64,000 nucleotides of DNA from assembly GCA_016169945.1 (NCBI GenBank), contig JADLSH010000294.1:248001-312000 (forward strand), written 5' to 3'. Made by a program: the position numbers and the translations under genes. Under the pieces are notes generated by a model. The model was not told the DNA's origin, did no database searches, and saw only the letters and a list, made by a program, of their open reading frames with translations. Shown one piece after another: positions 36,001 to 48,000 of the stretch; position 1 is the first letter of the stretch; each line of letters starts with the position of its first letter. The DNA is from Trachythela sp. YZ-2020. Taxonomy: Eukaryota; Cnidaria; Anthozoa; Malacalcyonacea; Clavulariidae.

Positions 36001-39000
36001 GACTGTGTGCACAGCTCGATGGCGACTAATCATATTCAACCCTTACACACGCACTATTTTCATACCAATAATACACCGGAAGCGAATCTTAATTCCTCGT
36101 TAACTTCCTTTATTGTATGCCAATAAATACATTAATAATATTTTCTTTCAGGAGGCCATGATGATGATAATGATGATGATAGTGACACCGCTGAGGTAAA
36201 TATTTAAAACTTGCAGCATATACATTTTTATTTTTTTTATTATCGAGAGCGGGCGGAATCCTAGGCTTTCCTGCAATCTGATTGGTTGCAGCAGCGGGCG
36301 GAATTTGACGATATTTTTACCGCGGTCCGGAATCCTAGACAAAATTGAAAGTTTGTTTACTTTCCCTACTTTTTCAAAGTTTTATTCACGAAATATTATA
36401 ATTTTAAAAATTTATGAATAAATTTGTGATTCTTAAAACTTTTTAATCTGATTGTTTCGTGCGACAAAACAATTGAATGACGAAATCGAATATTTCTTCT
36501 TTTCGCATGCACCTTTGGCTTTGTCAACTTGACAAAAAAATAAATACGTTATTTACCGTTTTAGTCGGTCCGGATAGAAAAATATTTTCCCTCGGTCTCA
36601 AAAGCGGCCTTCGACCTCGGGCCGTTTTTGTGACCTCGGGAAAATATTTTTCTATCCGGACCTCCTAGCCGGTAAATAACATTATACAATTACTTTATGG
36701 TTTCCGTGTTTGGATGGCCTGATCCAAACACGCGGGAATGGTGCGAGAGTTAAGAAAAGCGCGCGAAATCTCGAGCCGAAGGCGAGTGATTTTGCAAGCT
36801 TTTCTTAGCTCGAGCAACATTCCCAAGTGTTTGGATCAGGCCATCCAAACACGGAAACCATAAAGTAATTGTTTTATAAAATAACAACAACACGATAGTC
36901 TTCCGTGTTTGGATGGCCTGATTCAAACACGGGTTTCGACCAATCAGAGCACGCGTTATATACATGTTATTTTATAAATATATATTCGCACATTACAGAA
37001 AACATTTCCCAATTCTGATTGAAAGAGAGGAGATTTCCTTAGTTAGTGCAAAATAATACTTTTATAGAAGAAAACGTCTTTTTCATAGCTTCTATCAGGG
37101 AAAAAGAAGACGCCGCCTTTTTGGACCTTTCAATAGTATCAAACATTCTTTGATGTTGATACTGCACAGGTATTATCACTATTTTGTGTTTATGATTCCG
37201 ATCAAGTTTTGCACACCTGGATCGGATCGGGTATATATCTGTTGGATTGGATGTTGTACGTTAGGTCGGATAGGGTTCAAATTGCGTAAAATTTTATTAT
37301 TAAGAATAATTTTACTGACGAAAGAACTTTGTTTTATCCAACTTTGTTTTGGATGTTTTGTTAGAAATGACAAAGAAGCTGTACAATTCTTAGAGAAGAA
37401 GCAAATTCCGTAGAATATGGTCATCTTGAAATAGAACGTCACTTTCATTAAAACTTTAAACTGTATGGCTCTATTTGAAACTGGCTCTTATTTTCATTAT
37501 AAGAATACGTTTCCCGCTCGGAAAAACAAGACAAGTTTTTGAAACTGCATGTAAATTGTCGACTTTATTTCAAAGTCATATCATGAGACAGGATCATTCA
37601 AATATGATCTTAATGCCATGATAAATTACTCTAAAACTGAGCCAATCGATTTACCTGAACGTTTTGAAAATGTCAACCGACTTACTTCTGTTGCGATTAT
37701 ATTAAAGGTCTTGAGAAGGATACTGGGATCAATGGTACCCGTACGAAAGAGGAATTATCTCACGACACAAATACGATCGAATCCTGATCTCTATGGTAAG
37801 TACGTTAATAGGCTTATTCGTTCTTTTCTCGCATCCAAACTTTTCAGGCTGACGAGAACCAGGGCGCGAAATAACGGCCGGTCAACGGACATTGTTATAT
37901 AGCTAGGGTGAACACCAAACGTGATTGGCTGATTTGTGGTCACGTGACTTTAGATAAATGCAATGTATCCCGCCGGACAACAAGTGAAAAATTGTTGCCT
38001 GCCCCGACTGGCTACGTACATAAATAAACAAAATGGCGGCACAACTCGCAAGTTTATAAACTACGATTTTCCAAGTTTGTGTTAAAATAAAGAATGTAAA
38101 AGAGAAGAAAAATACACAACAGGCAACAGGATATGCTGCTGAAACCGTTTAAGTAGGTTCTTTTAATTTTAAACTCGTGTACACTACTGTATAGAGGTTT
38201 TGTCATGAAATACAATTGTAATATTCTTGATTTTCTTTCGTCGCTATATAACAAAACACTTAATGCCTGTTCCCTCGGGAAATAGTTAGTTTTGTTTTCC
38301 CTCAAGCCTCAATGTTTCCCGAGACGAAGAATGTTTCCCTCGACTTCGTCTCGGGAAACATTGAGACTCTCGGGAAACATTGGGACTCTCGGGAAAACAA
38401 AACTAACTATTTCCCTCGGGACCAGACATTAAGACAGTGTATAATGTCCGGCCAAAATTAGTAGTTGTCCGGTCAAACTCTCGCATGACCGGTCATTTTG
38501 ACCGGCTACTTTTTAAAGTTTACATGTAATTCAGTTGCTAAATAAAGCGAACGAGCAAACTATTTTCATGCAATTTTCTCATGGATTAAGTTTCGAAGTT
38601 GCTGACAAGTGAAAATAGCCGGCACGCAGTGGCTGCAACTGTCAAAACTTATGTTCTTTGTTAATTTCGTCTGATGTTGCGTTTACTTTGAATAATATTT
38701 ACTGTACGGACTTTACAATAAAACTCAGAAGTGATTCTTGACTTCTACTGTCCTGAATTCTCGCCTCCGCTGAGATGTATCCAGGGCGAATCACAAATAA
38801 TAATGAAAGTTTAATAATAATAAAAAGAAATACAAAATATTGGTGGTTTAAACTCGTATTTTACGGTATGTTTTCTCTCTCTCGGAATGTCACGCGATCT
38901 CGCACGCTTTTAGTCATGTGACTCTTCAATGTCAATAGTCGCCACGCGCTCGTATGCTCTTCGGAATACGTCGTACCAACTAAAAGGCCCAGTTCGTGAC

Positions 39001-42000
39001 ACACTCCCCCATGTATACTCAAGGAGTTTACATGTCACAACATGAACTGGGTGAACTAAGTATATATATGATTATAACGAATATAGATGTTTATATAGTA
39101 TAAAGTTAATTAAGTTGAAATGTCTAAAGTTCTTGCTCCTTCTCAGCAATGTCTGTTATGCGCAGCGCAGCGGCAGCTGCAGCATTTCTTCTCACTCTCG
39201 GCGTAAACTCCCGCGCTCCTGGGTCTAGAATAGTGGTAATCTCCTTGTCACACTTCAATTCCAGTGGAAATAGGTGTTGAACCGCGCGTTCCAGATAATG
39301 ATTTCCACCAGCGGTTTTAAGCTTGGCCGCTCGTATCACACCGTCTCTCCCCGTGATAAGTTGTTTGACTATGGCAAGTCTCCAAGTATTTCTTGGCTTC
39401 TGATCTTCCTTCACGATTACGACCTCTCCTACTTTGGGATGTTGCAGTGACTTTGGTCTGGTCATTCGATGTTGTTCACGCAGTCCGCGTACATATTCCT
39501 TGGACCACCGATTCCACATTGCTTGTTTGCATTTCAGCAGGTGTTTGGCTCTTTTTCTCAGATCTTTCTCTTCTATGTGGTGGTTTTCCAACTCGGGAAG
39601 GTAGTTTGCCTGGGTATGTAGCATGGAATTGGGTGTGAGTACAGGCAACTCCACATCATCCTCTAAGTAACACAATGGACGATTGTTGAGTGCTATCTCG
39701 ATATCCAGCACGACTTCTTCAAGCTCCGACCACGTCAAGACACCATTGCCGATGGACTTATAGAACGAACTCTTGAATAACCCGATTAAACGTTCAAATT
39801 GTCCTCCCCACCATGGGGCACGACTTAAATTGAAACGCCATACAATCGACAGGTTTGCCAGGAGGCTGTTTAGATTCTCATCTCTTCTCACTAGTTGAAT
39901 CCATCTCGCAGCGGCTTGAAAGGTCTTCGCATTATCTGAATAGATTAACTTCGGTCTTCCTCTTCTCGCTATGAACCTTTTGAGGCTCATAATAAACTCT
40001 TGTGTATTCAACGATCTCACAACATCAAGGTGCACAGCTCTTGTTAGGCTGCAAGCATAAAGCGCAAGATAGGCTTTGGCTTCTTTCTTCGAATTCATCA
40101 TATACTTGATCGGTCCGGCAAAGTCAACGCCAATCACTTCGAAGGGTGATGAGCCTTGTGTTCTTGTAGTTGGTAAATTTCCGGGAGGCGGTACTTGGTA
40201 GGCTTTTGCCTGGAATCTCTTGCAACCGTTGCAACCAGATCTGATCTTCTTGACCAATCGACGAAGACGAGGAACCCAATAATGTTCACGTACTTTCGCC
40301 ATGGTAATACCGACTCCTCCGTGTAGAGTTGCTTCGTGTGCCTCACGAACTAAAGATGAAGCGAATGGATGGAAGTCTGGTATGTAGACAGGATATTCTC
40401 CGATTATTCTGCCTCGACACTCGAGAATGTTTAGGTTATTCTTCTGTAGATTCAATCGCACTTGGTCGACTTGAAATCGTGGATCATCCTTAACTGAATC
40501 TTGGGCACGCCGTATGAACCATTCTCGTTGATGTTGTACCTCGCGACTGTTAATGGGACCGATTTCTCTTTCTCTGGGTTGTCGTTTGCAATTCAGGATA
40601 AACCGTCGAACCCACGCTCCGATTCGTAGCACTTTAGGCAAAGAATATTTATCTAGTAGTGGATCTAGGAAATCCTCTTTGATGACTGCAGCTTTGAAGA
40701 TCTCTTTAATTACCTTCGTTTCGAATTTGCTATCTGGTGTCGATTCTAGCACCCGTTGGACTGGCCAGCTTGAAGGATCACTTAACCACGAAGGACCTTC
40801 TTGCCATAACTTGTTCGCCTTGATATTTCCACCCCGACTTCCAATGTCAGCTGAGTTCTCTGCAGTTGGAACGTGATGCCATGTTACGTTATCGTGCTGA
40901 CGAATTTTCTGTACTCTGTTTGCTACGAATTGCCGATAATCACCTTGATCATTGATCCAATACAGAGCTACTGTTGAATCGAGCCAACAATGAACTGTTG
41001 CTGGGTGACTGGTAAGTGCTTGCTGGACGTTTGTGGCTAGATTAACCGCCATGTGTCCTGAGATTAGCTCAAGACGTGGAATTGTCAAGTTCCGCTTTGC
41101 TATCCTGGACTTTGAGCATACCAATCCTTGGGTAACTCCATCCTCTTGCTTGACTACCGCATAGACAACTGCGCAGACGCCGTTGGTACTCGCATCCCCA
41201 AATCCATGCAAGGTGAGCTCTTCGATCGGTTGGTGATGTGGGGTTAAGGGGCGAGGATTGTGTACGATTCGAGTTTTCGGTTCCATTCTTTCCAGCTCTT
41301 TGTAGTGGCTCTGGTAGATCTGCATCCCATGGAATTTTGTTGTCACAAGCGCCGCGATAAACGAGCTTCGCTTTCAGTGTGGTTGGTGAAGCTAAGCCGA
41401 GGGGGTCATAAATTCGTGCCAATTTTGACAGAACGTTTCTCTTAGTTGCTGGTTCAGAGTCTGGTATCATGGTGACACCAATGGTGTCCTTCTTTCTATC
41501 CCAGGGTATGCCAAGAAGTTTTCCATCGGATTGTTCAGTCTCTCCCAATTGACTTTTGGCGTATGTTAGCTCACCTGGATCTGACGGCGATTGGTTCTTC
41601 GACTCGAGTTCCGGTGCATTCGAGTGCCACTTATGAATGATAAAAGCTGCATCGTTGAAAATTTCGGTGGTTTTCTGTTTCTGGGTTTGGGTTTCTGCGA
41701 CTGTGGTACCCCCTGTGATCAAATCATCAACATACAACCCTTCGAGTAGCTGTTTCACTATCTCGGGATAGCGTTCTTTCCAACCCTCAAGATGGTGTTT
41801 GATGACTCCCCCGAGGAGGAATGGGGAGCAGGTCAGTCCGAAAAGAGCTCGGGCAAAACGGTAGGTTTGTATTGCATCACTTCCAGGCTCTTTCCAGTGA
41901 AATCGTAGTGAATCACGTTGCTCGGCTTTTATTCTGACTTGTAGAAAAGCCTGTTTCAAATCACCGGTCAGAAGAATAGGGTGGAATCTGGACCTAACAA

Positions 42001-45000
42001 GGACATCCCACAACAGGTTCTGGAGAGGGGGCCCTGGGTGAAGGCAATCATTTAGGGATGGTTGAGTTTCCCTCTCTTTCGCTGACGCGTCGTACACCAC
42101 CCGTAACTTAGTGGTTTCAGCATGCTTCCGTATGACAGCTTTATGTGGGATGTAAAATTCTTTCTCAGGTTTAGTGGTAGGTGCTGGCTCAATTACCCCC
42201 TGCTGCAACTGTCCTTGGATGATGTCATTGTATTCAGAGTACTGCCCGTTTCGTTCTAATTTCCTAACAAGCTGATTTAGGCGCTGCTTGCTGCCGTTCT
42301 CATAACTTGGGAGTGGGGGGTGATTCCCTTTCCAAGGCAAGGTTACCTCGTACCAGCCTGCTTGATCTCTACTAAGCTGCTCTTCGAATTCATTATACAC
42401 GGTTGCCTGGTCGTTTTCATTCCTGTCCGCAAGTCCGAGGACATCTAGCGCGCATAACTGTTCATAGTCGGTTATAGTAGTGGATTGAGTTAACAGGATA
42501 GGGCTTTCCCCCTCCTTCCTGGTGACATCACTGTCCAACCAAGGAGGGTTCTCTCTGCGACTGGCTCCCCGGGCTGCCCCACTTTCTGGCTTGTAGTGGT
42601 TTTGACTTTGGCATAATCACTAGCCCCAAGCACAAGGTGTATCGGTATTTCTGTACGGGTGTCAGGATCTTCAAATTTTGCACCGGTCAAATGTTTATAT
42701 CTCTCTAACAGGTGGGCATAATTTGGGTTGTTAAGCTTCATAAGTTCGGGCTTGTCGACCTTCGACACTTCTATCTCAAGCTCAAACTTGTGATCTAACG
42801 ACTTTACACTAGCTTCATAAATCTCTACTCTGGTGGTGGTGGATCCTAACATCATTTCAATTCGTTTAGTTTTAACGGCTTTAGGTTTTCTCTTCAATGC
42901 ATTGGTCAAACTACTAGACGCATAAGAGCTTCCAGCCCCAGTATCAAGCAGTGCATGTGTCTTGATTCCATTTACTTCTATACACACTATCGGATAAATG
43001 ACTCCTGAATCCCCCCCGGTGTGAGCTGTTTTCACTATTTCATGCTCGCCTGCTTCCTGTGTGTCACAAATTGACGTGTGATGACGACTATTGCATAATC
43101 GACACTTCGAGACACTCTTACACTCAGCTGCCCTGTGTGAGGGCCCTGTGCAATTAAAGCACAGTCGTTTTGCAGCAAGAAACCTTTTTCTGTCCTCGAA
43201 TGTCAAAATTGTGTTACACTCAGCAGGTTTATGACTCTCAGAACTACAATATACACATTTTCGAGAAGTTTTACTTATCTGATAGCGATATTGCTTCTGT
43301 TGTGTTGAGAACTGATAACCGCCCTGTCGTCGCTCTGGTTTCTTCTTCACCTCATCTTGTTTCTGCGCTTCGACTGGATTCCTCCGAGTCCAAAGTTGTA
43401 GTGCTTCGGTGAGTTGGATGTAGTTCCATTGCTCCCAGTCCGGGTCGTTTCGCACTAAATCACCCCGTATGTTTGGCAGTTTGTCCAAGGTCATGGCAAC
43501 TGTTCCATTCACTGCATCCAATTTTTTCATCGTCTCAAGGGACTGTACACAATAAGACAGTTTCTCATAAAATTCAAGGATCTTTTTTGGATTTGATGTT
43601 GCTGTGTGTGGAAGTTCCAGAATTTCCTTGACATATGTTTTCACTATCTCGCTTTCCTTACCAAATCTATCCTTGAGGATTGACACCGCTCTGTTGTAAC
43701 CCTCTGTAGAAAATGGAAGAGCCTCGATCGCACGTTTCGCTTTGTCGCATAGCAACTCTCTTAAGTAGGTGAATTTTGTCACAGGTTGTGCATTCGTTTT
43801 ATCAATCGTCTCCGAAAATTGTCCCCAAAATCTCGGCCAGTCTCCATATGATCCATCAAAAGTGTAATAGTCAATTTCGGTAGTTTAGCTTGCAATTTTG
43901 TCACAGAAATCTCACTTGTAGTCGATTCTTTTGGCTGTGTGTGCACATGCTCAGCTTGTAATTTGATCTTGGCCTCGTATAATTCCATTTCAAAATCAAT
44001 TTTCTTTCTCTGTTCGTTATGTTCTCGTTTCTCTTTCGTTTCGCTCAGCCACTGTTCTAAAATATTCACCTTCTCGTCGCCTTCGTTGATCTTGTCCTCC
44101 ATGTCGTTTATCCATGCGTCGATGTCTTCACTTTCCTCCTCGGCTGTAATCTTCTCGGCTTCGACTGTTCGTATTATTTTGCTAACCTCTTTCAGTATCT
44201 CCCTCAACGTCTCAACATGTCTCTTAATACTGCTCTCTTTCCCCGCTGATAATACCGTCTCCGTTTTGTCTTTAGCTCTACTCAGCTGCACCAGTTTAGT
44301 CGCCAATTCAACATTTTTATCCTCGTTTTTCTCCGCCATATTTCCTATCTGTTGTTGTTTTCGTAATACGCTCACAAAGTCAAAGCGAAAGTCGCTAAAA
44401 TATCCCGTCGGAGGTGCCAAGTGTCCTGAATTCTCGCCTCCGCTGAGATGTATCCAGGGCGAATCACAAATAATAATGAAAGTTTAATAATAATAAAAAG
44501 AAATACAAAATATTGGTGGTTTAAACTCGTATTTTACGGTATGTTTTCTCTCTCTCGGAATGTCACGCGATCTCGCACGCTTTTAGTCATGTGACTCTTC
44601 AATGTCAATAGTCGCCACGCGCTCGTATGCTCTTCGGAATACGTCGTACCAACTAAAAGGCCCAGTTCGTGACACACTCCCCCATGTATACTCAAGGAGT
44701 TTACATGTCACAACATGAACTGGGTGAACTAAGTATATATATGATTATAACGAATATAGATGTTTATATAGTATAAAGTTAATTAAGTTGAAATGTCTAA
44801 AGTTCTTGCTCCTTCTCAGCAATGTCTGTTATGCGCAGCGCAGCGGCAGCTGCAGCATTTCTTCTCACTCTCGGCGTAAACTCCCGCGCTCCTGGGTCTA
44901 GAATAGTGGTAATCTCCTTGTCACACTTCAATTCCAGTGGAAATAGGTGTTGAACCGCGCGTTCCAGTGGAATTGAAGTGTGACAAGGAGATTACCACTA

Positions 45001-48000
45001 TTCTAGACCCAGGAGCGCGGGAGTTTACGCCGAGAGTGAGAAGAAATGCTGCAGCTGCCGCTGCGCTGCGCATAACAGACATTGCTGAGAAGGAGCAAGA
45101 ACTTTAGACATTTCAACTTAATTAACTTTATACTATATAAACATCTATATTCGTTATAATCATATATATACTTAGTTCACCCAGTTCATGTTGTGACATG
45201 TAAACTCCTTGAGTATACATGAGTGTGTCACGAACTGGGCCTTTAGTTGGCAATGACGTATTCCGAAGAGCATACGAGCGCGTGGCGACTATTGACATTG
45301 AAGAGTCACATGACTAAAAGCGTGCGAGATCGCGTGACATTCCGAGAGAGAGAAAACATACCGTAAAATACGAGTTTAAACCACCAATATTTTGTATTTC
45401 TTTTTATTATTATTAAACTTTCATTATTATTTGTGATTCGCCCTGGATACATCTCAGCGGAGGCGAGAATTCAGGACACTACAGACATTTTTCTAGTTAC
45501 ATTAAGTATTTTACATTTAAGCGGACTTTGTCAGGCTTTAGTTTAGCTGAATAATTTGACCGGCCAGAAATGCGGGATGTCCGAGCTAAAGTTGGTTTGG
45601 CCGGTCACCTTGACCGGCAACCCTGCAACCGTTATTTCGCGCCCTGCGAGAACCAATACCTGCAGGGTTGTATAATTCTAACGTAAACTGTTTTGTCGAC
45701 GAATACCTAGTCTGAAACCTTGGCAGGGCTCGAAATAGAAAAAATTATGGCCTGATAAACCATCTTCTTTCATGCAAGTCTAATGAATTATGCCCTGCAC
45801 TTTTCATTTTTGAACTGCCAAAATGGGGCCACTCGGCTTTGGTAGAAATGAATGTTAATGTTCTTCACATGTTTCAATCATTGATGTGTTTAAATATTGG
45901 GGGTGCGAATGAGATTGCCGAAATTTAACCACCCTTTTGTTGCTGCTATAATCTCACTTCTTAAAACCTTTTTGGTCTCAATTTCATGCCAATTTTCTCA
46001 AAATATAGCCTACCGTATATAGGCTTTTGTGGTTGTAAAATCGTCGATACAGCTTTGTTACACAGTTATTCAGTTATCATTCAAAGGCTTTGTGAAATTG
46101 TAGTTGATCTAGTTAGGAGAAGCTCTTAAAAACGCTATACATGTATATTACATCAATTATATTACGAGATCTGTCTTTTTATCATAGCCATAGGCGTCAT
46201 CATCATGCTCAAAAATTTGAAATCGTGTAAATTCCTGAAAATGTTAAGCTTAGCATTGCAACCAAATCAATCATTAAGATCATAGAGTAAATACATGATG
46301 AGAATTTGAAACAGAAAACTCTTAAATTACAAATAGATTTTTGCCGTGACAATTACTACTTCATACTGGGTGGAATATAGCTACATGTCGGGGCTGTTTC
46401 GATTCTATATACGGAGGCGAGCTCGCTTTTCCGATAAAAATTCACCCGTGTAAATTACATGAGATTGTTCAGGCTGGCTGGCTGGCTGGCCAAAACAAAG
46501 CACCAGAGCTGAGTTATATAATATAAACACATTTCCAACGAATCTGAAATGATACTTTCGCGAACACGTTTCACCGTTATAACCGACATAAACGATCACG
46601 AAAATGCCATTTACTACATATATATTCGCGTAAACAAAGGAATAATTCTCAGTTCGGGTCGTTGCGTTTATATGGAATGTACTTACCCGGTTTGAGCAGG
46701 ATTCCGTGTCAGTCGAGGTGCGATCTTGGGCCATGCAGCTGGGTTCCTACATAAACATTTCAATGCAAGATGAAATTCAATAGGAAATAATAACAAACGC
46801 TGGATCTCGCCAAAACCGGCCTGCCCCATATACACAGCACCTTGGAGCAATTCCAATTATTTTAAAAATGAATAAAAGTGCCCAGCAAATTAATTTTAAA
46901 CAACACATATTATATATAAGAAAATTTTATTAGCTAACGTTTCGTTGTTTACAGTAGCCTACAACATCTTCAGAGCATTTAAACAAATTTATAGATGGTA
47001 TGTTATATATATTTACAAAATAGAATGGTTTTAAATTACGAAAACGATTACAATATTCAAAAGAACGAATGAACATAAAGAAGCGAAAACAAGTTATCAG
47101 TAAATGTTGTTAGTGTCAGATTAATTGGCAGAAGGTTAATGTTAATTGATTAGTAATTAAAAGTTAATAATAAAACTAGAAAGTAGAATAAATCCAGAGG
47201 AGTAGAAGTTATTACCAATTTTTAGTGCAAAGTTTTTAACTTTGCAGTATTGTGATGAGGGGCGAAAATTCACACGAGCGATACATAGATACATACATAG
47301 ATACATACATAGATAGATACATCATAGTGTAAACTTTCCGGGAGGTGTTTGCGAAGATTCTCTATTAATAAAGTATCTGTTAAACTTTGGGGTTGAAACT
47401 TTTTTAAGCACTTTCAAGTTATCTTATAGCTCAATTCGGTTGTATTCATGCAGTGTTTAATTAGATTTACGAACACCATTTGGGTTGTGGTATTAAACGT
47501 CTGCATCATAACAATCGTTTTATATATAATATTGGGTGCAACTCCCCCGGTAGCTATGAACACGTGCGATCTAATAATATGACGGAACGAAAATACGAAA
47601 TTCCGAAATATTTACCGCACAGTGGTGGCAGCTGGGAGTGGGAATGTGATGGAAATACGATCAAATTTATAAATAAACGTTTCATTTTGGCCTTTTGGAT
47701 TAGTAGTGCGTTTTGTCATTTATATATTCAATAGACAATACTGAATGGGTCGAATATTGATTATTTCAATATTTTTATAAATTCCGAAGCGTAATTTTCG
47801 CCTCAAACATGTCACATATACAAGATTCAAGAGTCAAGACCCGATGAGATGTTGAGATCCCTTTGGCCTTTAATACCGTAAATATCGAATATGTTAGTTA
47901 TAGTATACAGCATTGGTTTTACAAGCGATCTAACGTAAGTCGACTTGCATACAATTTATACACATTAATACGGCTACTGTATTGTTTCTGGCGAATTTTA

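Larger units (their letters stand above)
38749..45478 (-). mobile_element. BEL/Pao LTR retrotransposon with extra inverted LTR
   Basis: In minus-strand order: inverted pol-end/LTR arm (45,478-44,968), a second pol-end fragment (44,967-44,677), 5' LTR (44,676-44,422), possible primer site, gag, protease, RT, RNase H, integrase, polypurine tract, 3' LTR (39,003-38,749). CTAC flanks the whole composite (38,745-38,748; 45,479-45,482). The two direct LTRs appear identical by eye, so the insertion is recent, yet the coding region shows three frame breaks. Confidence 0.9.
37860..45646. mobile_element. hAT-like TIR element interrupted by BEL/Pao
   Basis: Exact 18-bp ends CAGGGCGCGAAATAACGG (37,860-37,877) and inverse (45,629-45,646), flanked by CGAGAAC on both sides (37,853-37,859; 45,647-45,653). 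Without the retrotransposon it is about 1.05 kb. Subterminal CCGGTCA/TGACCGG motifs occur near both ends. No transposase. Confidence 0.8.
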
